Assembly (NCBI GenBank): GCA_021646405.1
Contig: SOER01000013.1
Location: forward strand, 1-64,000
Origin: Candidatus Loosdrechtia aerotolerans
Lineage (GTDB): Bacteria > Planctomycetota > Brocadiia > Brocadiales > Brocadiaceae
Direction of reading: 5' to 3'
DNA: 64,000 bases
A program made the translations under genes and the position numbers. How positions within the stretch are numbered: the stretch's first letter is position 1; every line of letters starts with the position of its first letter. The notes under the pieces were generated by a model. That model ran no database searches, was not told the DNA's origin, and worked only from the letters and a program-made list of their open reading frames with translations. This document shows, in pieces, positions 35,179-45,033 of the stretch.

Positions 35179-35254
35179 TAGTTACAATGGTAATGGTAAT
35201 TTTTACAAAATTATGGAATTGTGCAGGATTTTCTAACAGAGGAAAGGGGGAAGA

Positions 35255-36838
35255 TTATAATTTGTAAAGTAATAATTTCTCTTTCCCTCCATTCGTGTAT
35301 GGATTTTCCTGGAACAGCATCAGTGGAGGATGTTGTATCTCAAAATTCCTGATATCTCTCAACGAATGTATTACAAGGATATCGTGAGGCTTCCAGAGTG
35401 AAGATTGTATGTCAATATTCAGCTCTGTTATATCCCTTATACTTCTTACATCCCACAGAGGTTCATAATAATCAAAAAATCTTTTCTCCCCGCCACAATA
35501 AATTCTTGCAGAATTGATATCAAATTGCTGTTTGATAAACTGCATTACCAATAGTGGTGCAGGGATGGTACTATGATACTGAATAACCAGCAGGAAAGAC
35601 ACTAATGAGAGGACAGCAATAAACGAAAACATAAACATTCGGGCACAAAAAACGGTAATCTTTCTTTTTTCATAGATTTTGTATAACCCGTAAGAAATAA
35701 GCATCAATATCGGTGGTATAATGGGCATCATGTGTCTTGGATTTGCTACATTTTGCCCAAAACTTACCCAAAGTATATAGGGAATTATCTGTAAACCCAG
35801 GAACCACCATTGATGCCAGAGAAAGTGGTACCATTTAAAAGCATAAAGGAGTGCTGTTAGTATCATGAAGGAAGGAACTATTCGGTAAAATGAGGTATCA
35901 AACCACCATCCCCCAAGCCCATGCACCCATATGGATTTCATAAGGTAGGTAACTCTTTCAAATCCTCCAAAGGTAACAATTGAACCACCCCAATCGATAA
36001 AATGTCCACATAAGAACGAGAAACAATTCTGCCAAAAATGATGCCAGCCTACATACCCTATTTGAGGGAGAAGCCACAAACAGATACCAATAATAAATCC
36101 CAATAATCCATAAGTAACACCTCTTAGCTTAAGGGGTATTTTCTGAATAGCCATGAAGAATACTATACCTACCCATGAAATAACAAAGGGAAAGTAGGAA
36201 AGCCTGATACCTAATCCAAAGCCCAAAACAAGACTGCCCCAAAATAAACGGTTAAAATTGCGTGATAGATTCATATCACTTTCTCTTGGCCTTTTTATAT
36301 GAAAAGAGAGTTTCGAGGATGACAAGACATGGGAAGGAATGGAACGGAAACGCACGATCAAAGGGCTTGTACACATTGCATGGCAAACATCATATAAGAA
36401 ATAAGTCGACAACATTATAAAAAACAAACCCATAGCGTCTGACATCGGTCTTTCTGCCTGTAACCAGCACAAGGGGTTAATAAGGTAAAAGATACAGGTT
36501 AGTATCGCTATCCTTTCAGAAAATAATCTTCTGGCAAGGAAATAAAGTGGAAAGACAGTAAGACTGCCAAAAAGAACACTTGGGATTATCAGTGCCAAAG
36601 TATCATTATGGAATAATTTGAAAAATAGCCATGAAGTAAAGATATATACGGGATAACCTGGAAAGTGTGGTTGAAGAAGAGACAGGTCGTAATCACGAAG
36701 CCCAAGGGCAAAGTCTATGCTGTCGTAACTATCGAGATATTTCCCTGTAAAACAGAACCGCATTAAGAAACAAACAAAAAACAGAAGGCTTACCTTGCAT
36801 CGGAAACCTCTAAAAAAAACATACACATAATTAAACAT
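35255..36838 (-). CDS. Membrane glycosyltransferase (GT39/PMT-like, GT-C fold)
   Basis: 527 residues, about ten or more membrane helices. The first luminal loop carries the acidic pair of the GT-C fold (DSYDSIDFALGLRDYD), then PHFPGYPVYIFTSWLFFKL, and FPLYFLARRLFSERIAILTC, which resembles ArnT/PMT_2 transferases. These use lipid-phosphate sugars to glycosylate proteins or lipids outside the inner membrane. The extra stretch at about 160-190 is basic and cytoplasmic. The gene follows the NtrC-type regulator gene on the same strand (81-base gap). Donor and acceptor unknown. Confidence 0.78.
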   Translation of the reverse strand: MFNYVYVFFRGFRCKVSLLFFVCFLMRFCFTGKYLDSYDSIDFALGLRDYDLSLLQPHFPGYPVYIFTSWLFFKLFHNDTLALIIPSVLFGSLTVFPLYFLARRLFSERIAILTCIFYLINPLCWLQAERPMSDAMGLFFIMLSTYFLYDVCHAMCTSPLIVRFRSIPSHVLSSSKLSFHIKRPRESDMNLSRNFNRLFWGSLVLGFGLGIRLSYFPFVISWVGIVFFMAIQKIPLKLRGVTYGLLGFIIGICLWLLPQIGYVGWHHFWQNCFSFLCGHFIDWGGSIVTFGGFERVTYLMKSIWVHGLGGWWFDTSFYRIVPSFMILTALLYAFKWYHFLWHQWWFLGLQIIPYILWVSFGQNVANPRHMMPIIPPILMLISYGLYKIYEKRKITVFCARMFMFSFIAVLSLVSFLLVIQYHSTIPAPLLVMQFIKQQFDINSARIYCGGEKRFFDYYEPLWDVRSIRDITELNIDIQSSLWKPHDILVIHSLRDIRNFEIQHPPLMLFQENPYTNGGKEKLLLYKL

Positions 36839-36919
36839 CTAAGATACTATCACCCAGAAAGAATGTTTTACTGGTACTGTCATTTCCACCTAACGGGAGA
36901 AAAATTCTTGAATATTACT

Positions 36920-38281
36920 TTAAAAATTCAATTGCTGTTGATCAATATGATAGACATTCAGTTTGTTATAGAGGGTTTTTAATGATATGCCAAGGGTTTC
37001 CGCTGCAAGGGTCTTGTTCCATTGCTTTTCATGTAATATCTTAAGGATATATTTCTTCTCTACCTCTGAGAGAGTTTCCATCTTACCCGATGTCTCTTTA
37101 TTCAGCGCCGTATTACGGATGTTTTCCGGTAAATCCTCAGTAGAAACACTATCACCCTCTGTCAACACCACCAACCGTTCTATGGTGTTTTCTAGCTCAC
37201 GTATATTACCCGGCCATGGATATCTTGCCATCATCTCTATTGCTTCTGGAACCATGTTTTTCTTTTGTTTATTTCTACAAATCTTTTGAAAAAAATGTTG
37301 AATAAGGGCAGGAATATCCTCTTTTCTCTCCCGAAGTGGGGGAAGAGATACCGTAATTACATTCAACCGGAAATAGAGATCTTCCCTGAACTTACCATTC
37401 TTTACTTCCGCGGCAAGATTCTTGTGAGTGGCTGCTAAAATACGGGTATTTACCATAATTATTCTATTATCACCAACGCGCCGGATTTCGCCCGTTTGAA
37501 CAACGCGAAGGAGCTTTGATTGTGTGCTAACTGTTAGTTCTCCGACTTCGTCCAGAAACAGTGTTCCTCCATCCGCTACTTCAAATAAACCCATTCTCGA
37601 TTCGGTGGCACCGGTAAATGCCCCTCTCTTGTGTCCAAAAAGCTCACTTTCTAGTAAGGTTTCCTGGAGAGTAGCACAATTAACCACTACAAATGGCTTC
37701 TGCGCCCTTGTACTATGCTGATGAATTGCCTGAGCTACGAGTTCCTTTCCGGTACCACTTTCCCCCTGGATTAATACCGTAGCATCTGAAGGGGCCACCT
37801 TATCAATCATCTTATATACAGCATTCATCGCTACACTATTTCCGATCATACAGGAGGTTGTTTGAACACCCTTTACCAATCTTTTCAGGTATGCATTTTC
37901 TCTGCTCAATTGCCTTTTTTCAAGCGCTTTCTGGACCAATACGTCCAATTCAATTAATCGGCAAGGCTTTGTAAGATAATCATAGGCACCGAGCTTTATT
38001 GCCTGAACAGCATTTTCAATAGAACCCTGACCTGTCAGAATAATTACCTCCGTAGTAGGATCCACATCCTTTACCCTTTTTAATGTCTCAATGCCATCCA
38101 TATCAGGCATGTTTATATCCAGAATTACTGTATCAAAATCCCGTTCCTGTATGTTTTTTACCGTCTCCTCACCACTGGCACAACAGGTCACATGATATCC
38201 CATGCGATTAAGTTCATTTGACATAATATTTCGGAACGTATCTTCATCATCAGTAAATATAATATTTGGTTTTTTATTCAT
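36920..38281 (-). CDS. NtrC-family sigma-54 response regulator
   Basis: 453 residues. The receiver domain (1-120) has the phospho-Asp in VILDINMPDMDG and Lys in YLTKPC. The AAA+ domain (about 145-380) shows Walker A GESGTGKELVAQ, the sigma-54 contact loop GAFTGA in HKRGAFTGATES, and Walker B GTLFLDEVGE. The Fis-type HTH at the end is KTLAAETLGISLKTLYNKL. When phosphorylated it opens sigma-54 promoters. Its kinase is encoded 35 bases upstream. No convincing GG-N10-GC promoter was found near the porin or glycosyltransferase genes, so the targets may be elsewhere. Confidence 0.95.
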   Translation of the reverse strand: MNKKPNIIFTDDEDTFRNIMSNELNRMGYHVTCCASGEETVKNIQERDFDTVILDINMPDMDGIETLKRVKDVDPTTEVIILTGQGSIENAVQAIKLGAYDYLTKPCRLIELDVLVQKALEKRQLSRENAYLKRLVKGVQTTSCMIGNSVAMNAVYKMIDKVAPSDATVLIQGESGTGKELVAQAIHQHSTRAQKPFVVVNCATLQETLLESELFGHKRGAFTGATESRMGLFEVADGGTLFLDEVGELTVSTQSKLLRVVQTGEIRRVGDNRIIMVNTRILAATHKNLAAEVKNGKFREDLYFRLNVITVSLPPLRERKEDIPALIQHFFQKICRNKQKKNMVPEAIEMMARYPWPGNIRELENTIERLVVLTEGDSVSTEDLPENIRNTALNKETSGKMETLSEVEKKYILKILHEKQWNKTLAAETLGISLKTLYNKLNVYHIDQQQLNF

Positions 38282-38316
38282 AGGAATTCGTTACTTTGAA
38301 GGAGAGAACATTAACG

Positions 38317-39876
38317 TTACAAATATTTTTCATCTAGTATCAACGGCAATACTATGGTAAAAGTAGCACCTTTGTCAAGACCTTCACTGAATGCCTCGAT
38401 TCTTCCATTATGAACGTCAATAATGCCGTAGCATATCGCTAAGCCAAGTCCAGTACCCTTTCCTATTGATTTTGTCGTGAAGAACGGATCGAATATCTTG
38501 TTAAGATGTTCCGGTTGAATTCCAATACCGGAATCCCTAAAAATAATCTGGACGTACGTTTGTTTTTTACAGATCGAAAGGTAAATATCACCACCACCTT
38601 CTGTTGCATGAAATGCATTAATCATAAGGTTAAGAAAGACTTGCTTTAACTGTTGAGGATCTCCCATTATGTTACAAGCTTGTTCAGAAATATTGAGTTG
38701 AATCTTCTGCCCTTTTGACTGAAATTGATGTTGAATAATAGAAAGAACATCGTAGATAAGAGAGCGAATATCGATTCGCTTAAATTCAGGTTCGGAATGT
38801 CTGGCGAAATTTAGCAAGTTTGAGATGATAGATTTACATCGATAGGTCTCGTTACAAATAATCTTCAGATACTCGGGAAAGATTTTTAACTCCTCCTCGC
38901 TGCCACCATGCTCTCCCTTATACGGAAGAGTTTTCATTCGTTCTATCAAACCCTCTGCACAGCTGGCTACGGAGGCTAAAGGGTTGTTGATCTCATGGGC
39001 CAATCCAGTAACCAGCGTTCCGATACTTGCCAATTTTTCTGACTGCATCAGCATGCGTTGAGTGTCTTGTAATTCCTTATATACTTTACGAATTTCTACT
39101 GTTCTCTCCTCGACCTTGTGTTCTAAGGTATCACGTGCATCGACCAATTGTTTTGTCCTTACATTGATAATTCTTGCAGCCTTCAACATTATCAGAAAGA
39201 GAACAAAAAATAAAACCCCCATTGCAGAACCAGTTGTAATGATCGCCTTCTTCCGTGCCTTAGTTATTTGTTTCTTCAACCCCCACATGTCTTGATAAAT
39301 TTCCATAACTCCTGTCTGATGATCTTTTTTTAATCCTCCTTCTTGCATATCATAAATAGGATAATAGCTTTCGAGTAAGGTGTCTTCTACATAAGAACCT
39401 TTGGAGTCTATCGTACCTGCTAAGCGTAATGCGGATGCAGGAGTGCCACAAAGGGCAGAATCAAGTTTTTTGTTCTCTCCATGGCTTAAGGTAAATCCAA
39501 TATGCTCCGGTACCGTGCTATAAATTATATGACTTTCCATATTATATAAGTATAATTTCGTAATAGGTAATCCATATAAACTCTTCCGAATAACTTTATC
39601 CAGTCTCCTGCGCTGCCTCCGATTGTTTTCGAGATCGATCTGCTTATCTTTCCGAAGTGTCGGAAGAAGAAACTCTTTATAAATCTCATAATTCATATGA
39701 GTAATAAAATAGCCTGCATATTCTTCACTTCGTTTTATTAATTCCTGACTTTCCATACGCGGGAAAACCCATCCCACCATCAGGCTTATTATACCAATAG
39801 CTACGAAGCTGGTAATGGTATAGTAGAGAATCAGATTGAATTTTTCAGGATGGAAAATTTTTTGAAGTTTTTGCAA
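38317..39876 (-). CDS. Membrane sensor histidine kinase (NtrB-like)
   Basis: 519 residues. Two helices (about 18-38 and 215-235) flank an external sensor domain of about 175 residues with no recognisable ligand motif. A coiled coil (about 240-270) leads to the phospho-His box LVTGLAHEINNPLAS. The catalytic part has N box QVFLNLMINAFHA, G1 DSGIGI, F box DPFFTT and G2 [10 protein letters not shown]. It phosphorylates the NtrC-type regulator encoded directly downstream. The porin gene lies upstream on the same strand, suggesting an envelope signal. Confidence 0.93.
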   Translation of the reverse strand: MQKLQKIFHPEKFNLILYYTITSFVAIGIISLMVGWVFPRMESQELIKRSEEYAGYFITHMNYEIYKEFLLPTLRKDKQIDLENNRRQRRRLDKVIRKSLYGLPITKLYLYNMESHIIYSTVPEHIGFTLSHGENKKLDSALCGTPASALRLAGTIDSKGSYVEDTLLESYYPIYDMQEGGLKKDHQTGVMEIYQDMWGLKKQITKARKKAIITTGSAMGVLFFVLFLIMLKAARIINVRTKQLVDARDTLEHKVEERTVEIRKVYKELQDTQRMLMQSEKLASIGTLVTGLAHEINNPLASVASCAEGLIERMKTLPYKGEHGGSEEELKIFPEYLKIICNETYRCKSIISNLLNFARHSEPEFKRIDIRSLIYDVLSIIQHQFQSKGQKIQLNISEQACNIMGDPQQLKQVFLNLMINAFHATEGGGDIYLSICKKQTYVQIIFRDSGIGIQPEHLNKIFDPFFTTKSIGKGTGLGLAICYGIIDVHNGRIEAFSEGLDKGATFTIVLPLILDEKYL

Positions 39877-39986
39877 GGTAGTTGGATGGAAATAACTCCA
39901 TAAGGCTCATACTTCTTAATCACAGGGAATTACAAAGAGATACTGATATATTTAACCGTATTTGTATATATCTGTAAAGACCAAAT

Positions 39987-41147
39987 CTACCATTTAACTA
40001 TGGCCTGGATAAATGACTTCCCTAGTATTTCTTCTCCCGGTTCATTCTCAATCTCATATTCAAACTTAAATACCACATGTTCTGTCAGAGAATAATTTAT
40101 GCCAATAGCTAACCGGTCTGCCTCATTCCCGTCAGTAATATTCCTGTTAGGATCTACAGAATCAAACCGAAGGACTCCTTCCAGGTATCTCAAATAATTA
40201 AAATTCAATGGATACCGATAAGATATCTGAAGGTAATAACCGTTCCGGAGGTAATCGCCGCCATCTTCTTCCTCTTGTTCTACCTGACCGGTAATATACT
40301 CACCACGTACTTCCATATTGCCCCTGGTAAATTGAATATCTATTCCAAGGAAGTCAATATCTAAATGATTATCTTTATCATACTTTCCCCGTGAATACGA
40401 TCCCCCAATTTCCAGTCCTGGTAAACATTCATAGCCAAGCCTGCCACCAAGGGCTTTACTGCTATTGTTATCCCAGAGCTGCTGTACGTCCTCCGGATCA
40501 GGGCCTTCAAGACCATTTGTTACAGCAAATTCATACTTCAACTTTGTATTATTTGGAAATAAGACAGATCCATGGAGCATTCCACCAATATCAGAATATG
40601 TCCCAGGTATTACCTTGATTGACGGAAGAGGACGGTCTATCAACTTGTTTGACGGGGCAGATTCTACAAACCTTTCTATGCCGAAAGGGTATTTAAACTT
40701 GCCCAGGCGCAATATGAACAGCTTTTTTATAACGCTATAATCAAACTCAAACCTTTCCATCTCGTACTCTTGAAATCCTTTTTTGATCTCGACTTCAGAA
40801 TTAAAGAATAGTTTTCTAGATATTCGTTTACCAAACCAAAGGGTAAACTCGTTTTCATCCAAGAGCTGAGAGGAAGGCTGGTGTGACTCATCATCTTCCC
40901 CGTGGATTAGAGATGTGATGGCGAAAAAACCGTGAAAATCAATTTCCTTCCAGTCTTTTTTTCCTTCTTCTTGGGAAACTGCTTCAACCTGAAAGTAATA
41001 ATCCTCCGGTAAGGTGTTTAACCCTTCTTCCGTTATAGTATCTTCATTATATACGCTCCTTACAGTTTTACCTGCCCTGTTATCCGCAGAGCACAGAGGG
41101 TAGCAGACTATGACCAAGAGAATTGCAAGTAGAGATCTCCTTATCAA
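39987..41147 (-). CDS. Outer-membrane porin (OprP/OprO-like beta barrel)
   Basis: 386 residues. Signal peptide MIRRSLLAILLVIVCYPLCS, then alternating beta-strand pattern with an aromatic last residue (ending in QAIVKW), the standard insertion signal of outer-membrane barrels. Segments such as LWFGKRISRKLFFNSEVEI, RLGKFKYPFGIERF and GRLGYECLPGLEIGGSYSRG follow the phosphate-selective porin O/P family. It would allow diffusion of small anions across the outer membrane; selectivity is not readable from sequence. It sits between a secreted unknown and the histidine kinase gene, all on the minus strand. Confidence 0.85.
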   Translation of the reverse strand: MIRRSLLAILLVIVCYPLCSADNRAGKTVRSVYNEDTITEEGLNTLPEDYYFQVEAVSQEEGKKDWKEIDFHGFFAITSLIHGEDDESHQPSSQLLDENEFTLWFGKRISRKLFFNSEVEIKKGFQEYEMERFEFDYSVIKKLFILRLGKFKYPFGIERFVESAPSNKLIDRPLPSIKVIPGTYSDIGGMLHGSVLFPNNTKLKYEFAVTNGLEGPDPEDVQQLWDNNSSKALGGRLGYECLPGLEIGGSYSRGKYDKDNHLDIDFLGIDIQFTRGNMEVRGEYITGQVEQEEEDGGDYLRNGYYLQISYRYPLNFNYLRYLEGVLRFDSVDPNRNITDGNEADRLAIGINYSLTEHVVFKFEYEIENEPGEEILGKSFIQAIVKW

Positions 41148-41197
41148 CGTAATTTTACCTTACATTCTTACGCTATTTTTGCATTACCTGTTTCTTA

Positions 41198-41833
41198 TCA
41201 TTCAGAACCGAACTGCCCTGTTTCAAAATAAGGAAACGCCTGCACGAGTAAAGTTTCTATTTCCTTAGTTGTTATTTCAAAGTTCTTCAGATCTGGTTTT
41301 ATCGCCCCTACGCCTAAAAACCCCATACTACCCAAGGTATCCCGTGCCATTATAAATCTATTATAGATCTTCTCATGTAAATTTGTCTTGTGCCGGATAT
41401 CATAATTTCTTACATTTCCAGCAAGCAGGATACTATAATATTCTTCTGCCAGCCTTAACCGCACTTTAGAACGAATAAAGATCTCTAATTTTTCCTGACG
41501 ATTATAATAAAATTTTTCACGTATAGCCAAAAAGACAAAGTTGGCCATATAATTAGCCAGGGCCTGAAAGTCTTGCTGCTGAATAGCAGATTCAATCCGA
41601 GGTTTAAGATCTATTTTGAAAATTGTATAAATATCGGTAATACGGTTGTTGATAGTATTGATTTCTGCAGCAACCCTTGACCAATTTGACTGTCTTCCAT
41701 AAAAAATAACAGATCTGAACACTGTGATCAAAGGATCTTTTTCCCTGGCGTATCCATATCCATAAACATTTTTCTGAATCAGGAATAGATAACAGAGAAA
41801 AAGGATGAAACAAGTACTAGCGATCTTTTTCAT
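41198..41833 (-). CDS. Exported protein of unknown function
   Basis: 211 residues from the ATG at 41833 (a GTG ten codons upstream is possible; neither has a good ribosome site). The N-terminus MKKIASTCFILFLCYLFLI is a signal peptide, with cleavage near VYGYG. The remainder is mostly helical with many Arg, Glu and Tyr (FLAIREKFYYNRQEKLEIF, VRLRLAEEYYSILLAG) and no Cys. I do not recognise the family. It lies 50 bases before the porin gene, so it is probably co-expressed with it and with the two-component pair. Confidence 0.65.
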   Translation of the reverse strand: MKKIASTCFILFLCYLFLIQKNVYGYGYAREKDPLITVFRSVIFYGRQSNWSRVAAEINTINNRITDIYTIFKIDLKPRIESAIQQQDFQALANYMANFVFLAIREKFYYNRQEKLEIFIRSKVRLRLAEEYYSILLAGNVRNYDIRHKTNLHEKIYNRFIMARDTLGSMGFLGVGAIKPDLKNFEITTKEIETLLVQAFPYFETGQFGSE

Positions 41834-42115
41834 ACTTGGAATACTATAACTCAAATGGTACACCTCGTAGAAACCTGTTCAGCAAACCCGGCACTTCTTC
41901 ATTATAAATACCCCTGGATTATTTGTCTATTTTATCTTTAGGGAGGATTTGTACAGTAAGGTCATGAGATGCCATAAAATAGTAACTATTTCTGTTAAAA
42001 GATTATCTGAGAAGAGTAAACAAGATCAAATTCCCCTTGAAAGCCCTGCAATTCCCTATACAATAGGAGGGATAAAAATACATAAAAAACTTATATACAG
42101 GTGAAAAAACGCTCT

Positions 42116-43579
42116 ATGAATATTCTTTTAATGTCTATGCCTGACTGCGCCCCTCACTTTAATGCAAGGCGGTGGAGGCCTCCAAATCTCGCCATCGCTT
42201 CTATAGCAGGAAATATCGAGGGCCACAATATTTACATTGCTGATCTTATCTTACGGAGAGAAAGGATTCCTGAGACAGTTAAAGAACTGCTTATACAATA
42301 TCGGCCCGATGTTGTAGGGCTATCAGCTATGAGTTTTCAATTTACCACGGCCAGGAGAATAGCAAGTCTTATAAAAAGTCTCAATAAAGATATTGCCGTT
42401 ATCCTGGGGGGATACCATGCCACACTCTTGTATGATGAAATAGGTAAGAGTAGAGAATCGGACCCTTTTGATTTTATCATTCGCGGCGAAGGGGATCTCT
42501 GTTTTCATGAGTTGCTGGAAGCCATAGAGGGTAAAAAGCCCCTGGAGGGTATTACCGGTGTTTCTTTTCGTAGTAACGGTCGTTTTATCCATAACCCGCC
42601 GCGTCCTTTAGAAGATTTAACAAAAATAAAACTCCCGGATCGTTCTAAACGGATTTGGAAAGGATATAACTATTATGGTTTTACCCTTGATATTGTAGAA
42701 TCCTCCCGCGGATGCATCATGCCGTGCAATTTTTGCAGCATGGATAAAATGTATGGGAAAACCTTCCGGAGGTTTAGTATAGAAAGGGTACTCTCCGATA
42801 TAGCGAACGCCAAACGTCATGGTGCAGACTTTGTTATATTCTCAGACGATAACTTTACCCTCGATATAAAAAGATTTGAATCCTTATGCGATGCCATTGT
42901 GGAAGCAGGACATAACGATATTCGTTATATTATCCAGGCGAGTAGTGCCGGAATTACCGCCTCCGATACCCTGGTTGAAAAAATGGCAAGAGCAGGTTTT
43001 CGTATTGTTTTTCTTGGTATTGAAAACGTATCGGAAGAGAATTTGAGACTCATGAAAAAGGGAAACATCGTTGAAAAAACAAAACTGGCTGTTAAACGTC
43101 TTCAGGAATATCATATTATGATTGTCGGAGGTATGATCATTGGAAATCCATATGATACAGAGGAGGACATTGCAAGAAACTATGAATTCTTTGTAAATTT
43201 ACAAATCGATTTTTTTGCAGATCAGATATTAACACCGTATCCGAAGACGGGTATGCGTGAAGAGTTGTTAAAGATGGGGCTTGTGACAAATACGGATGAT
43301 TATAGTCGCTATAACTGCTTTTGGGCAAATGTTAAAACGCATACCCTGGAACCGGAAGAGATCCAGTTTCTCAGGTGGAAATACAATAAAAAATACGCTG
43401 ACTATATTTGCACGACACCATCCTTCATCAAAAATTATCCGCTTGCATACTATTACCGAAAGTATTTTAGAAGACCATGCATCAAATTTAAAAATTTCTT
43501 CTTTCAACGGAACATTGATGAACGAATGTTGTACAGAAGGGACATGGAACGGGCAGAATCCATGAATAGGTTCTTTTAA
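42116..43579 (+). CDS. B12-binding-domain radical SAM protein
   Basis: About 487 residues. The N-terminal cobalamin-binding Rossmann domain (LLMSMPDCAPHFNARRWRPP, VILGGYHATLLYDEI, FIIRGEGDLCFHELLE) is followed by a radical SAM core with the cluster motif CIMPCNFCSM (CX3CX2C) and RIVFLGIENVSEENLRLM. Enzymes of this layout methylate or rearrange unactivated carbons; they include HpnJ/HpnP-type lipid enzymes, but the substrate here is open. The C-terminal 100 residues are basic and aromatic. ATG at 42116 is preferred (GGTG upstream); GTG at 42101 is possible. Divergent from the secreted protein gene. Confidence 0.88.
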   Translation: MNILLMSMPDCAPHFNARRWRPPNLAIASIAGNIEGHNIYIADLILRRERIPETVKELLIQYRPDVVGLSAMSFQFTTARRIASLIKSLNKDIAVILGGYHATLLYDEIGKSRESDPFDFIIRGEGDLCFHELLEAIEGKKPLEGITGVSFRSNGRFIHNPPRPLEDLTKIKLPDRSKRIWKGYNYYGFTLDIVESSRGCIMPCNFCSMDKMYGKTFRRFSIERVLSDIANAKRHGADFVIFSDDNFTLDIKRFESLCDAIVEAGHNDIRYIIQASSAGITASDTLVEKMARAGFRIVFLGIENVSEENLRLMKKGNIVEKTKLAVKRLQEYHIMIVGGMIIGNPYDTEEDIARNYEFFVNLQIDFFADQILTPYPKTGMREELLKMGLVTNTDDYSRYNCFWANVKTHTLEPEEIQFLRWKYNKKYADYICTTPSFIKNYPLAYYYRKYFRRPCIKFKNFFFQRNIDERMLYRRDMERAESMNRFF

Positions 43580-43762
43580 ATATTTTTCTATTTCCAGTCA
43601 TAAATATATGGTAAACAACCGGATGTTCATTTATAATTAACCGGATTAAAATTCTTCTGACATAAGAAATTCTTAACAAACAACAGTAATCCATCTTCAC
43701 CACTTTCTTACATGAAAAGTTACTATTAATTTAACGTTTTATCTTATGAGGAGGTTATCAAT

Positions 43763-44953
43763 ATGCCTTCCGTCTCGATTGTTAAATGTGATACGTATGA
43801 ATTAGAAAAAGTATACCATGCTATTCATAAATCTTTAACATTGATCAACAGCGGTGACAGGTTGGTTAAGCCCGGCATGAAAGTGCTCCTAAAAATCAAC
43901 CTTCTTTCATCTTCACAACCTCCCGAAAGGGCCGTTAACACGCATCCTATTATCGTAAGAGCGCTTGTCAATATATTTCAGAATGATTTTGGATGTGAAG
44001 TTTCTATCGGAGATTCATCTGGCAGCGTTAAAAACAGCTCAACCTTTCATGCATTCCGGGTAACACGTATTAATGAAATTGCAGAGGATACAGGAGCAAG
44101 GATTGTTAACTTTGACAAGGACGAATATCTTGATATTCATAACAAGGGGTATGAGGTTGTAGATAAATTCCGAATTGCCAAAACACTGCGAACCGCTGAT
44201 CTCATCGTCTCTGTACCCAAACTCAAAACGCATGGCTTAACGCAATATACCGGAGCTATAAAAAATATGTTGGGTACAATTCCAGGCAACGGCAAAAAAA
44301 ATATCCATCTCATTGCACCAAAACCCACTGTGTTTGCCAAAGCACTGGTAGATATTTACCAAATGGTACCTCCGCATCTTATCATTATGGATGCCGTCGT
44401 AGGGATGGAAGGAAACGGTCCCAATGCCGGCCAACCAAAAAAGGTGGGTTTGATCCTTGCCAGTCGTGACAGTGTGGCCTTAGATGCAGTAGCCAGTAAT
44501 ATCATTGGATTTGAGCCTATGGCTATACCAACAATTCGCTTTGCACATCAGCGCGGCTTAGGCAATGGAGAACTAGACACCATCAATATAGCCGGTGAAT
44601 CCATATCAAATGTCACTGTCCCTGATTTCCAAAAACCTTCCAGCGGTGCTCAAGACTTTGCAGGAAAATACCTGCCAAATTTCTTATTATCCTTGATGTT
44701 TGATAACACATGCTCGACGTTTTCTACGGTAAATCATTCACGATGTACGCAATGTTATGAATGCGTTAGAAATTGTCCCGCGGGGGCCATGTCCAGAGAA
44801 AACGGTAAGGTACTTGTAGATAAGAAAAAATGCATTGGATGTTTCTGTTGTGATGAGGTCTGTGATTTTGAGGCAATTCAAATGAAGCGTTCTCTATTAG
44901 GAAGAACGCTTTTAGGTATGGCAAAGGCACTTGGTGTTGAGAAAGTCGAGTAA
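43763..44953 (+). CDS. DUF362 protein with C-terminal 2x[4Fe-4S] ferredoxin domain
   Basis: 396 residues. The DUF362 domain (1-300) shows MKVLLKINLLSSSQPPERAV, GDSSGSVKNSSTFH, VSVPKLKTHGLTQYTGAIKN, and GQPKKVGLILASRDSVALDA. The ferredoxin domain (about 325-375) has CTQCYECVRNCPAGAM and CIGCFCCDEVCDFEAI, ligands for two 4Fe-4S clusters. GGAGG lies before the ATG. The function of DUF362-ferredoxins is not established; an electron-transfer or cofactor-maturation role is likely. Compare the related DUF362 at 5322, which lacks the ferredoxin and carries a ChaN domain instead. Confidence 0.9.
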   Translation: MPSVSIVKCDTYELEKVYHAIHKSLTLINSGDRLVKPGMKVLLKINLLSSSQPPERAVNTHPIIVRALVNIFQNDFGCEVSIGDSSGSVKNSSTFHAFRVTRINEIAEDTGARIVNFDKDEYLDIHNKGYEVVDKFRIAKTLRTADLIVSVPKLKTHGLTQYTGAIKNMLGTIPGNGKKNIHLIAPKPTVFAKALVDIYQMVPPHLIIMDAVVGMEGNGPNAGQPKKVGLILASRDSVALDAVASNIIGFEPMAIPTIRFAHQRGLGNGELDTINIAGESISNVTVPDFQKPSSGAQDFAGKYLPNFLLSLMFDNTCSTFSTVNHSRCTQCYECVRNCPAGAMSRENGKVLVDKKKCIGCFCCDEVCDFEAIQMKRSLLGRTLLGMAKALGVEKVE

Positions 44954-45033
44954 CCGAAAACAGAAAAGCAGGTAAACTACCGTTAAGAGAATAGAATAGA
45001 ACATTCAAATACATACCGGATCGTATTATAATT

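Noticed and set aside
41864-41920. Possible sigma-54 promoter (GTGCCGGGTTTGC on the minus strand) before the secreted protein gene
   Set aside because: The GG and GC elements are 4 bases apart instead of 10.
41964-42104. 46-codon plus-strand frame just before the radical SAM gene
   Set aside because: It has TAAGG only two bases from the ATG, no family resemblance and a basic low-quality end; probably leader sequence of the radical SAM gene.
43600-43645. Direct repeat AACCGGAT before the DUF362-ferredoxin gene
   Set aside because: Two 8-base copies only; could be an operator but the evidence is too slight.
44954-45033. Possible Mg2+ riboswitch before mgtE
   Set aside because: Only 80 bases between genes and no M-box-like paired structure visible.
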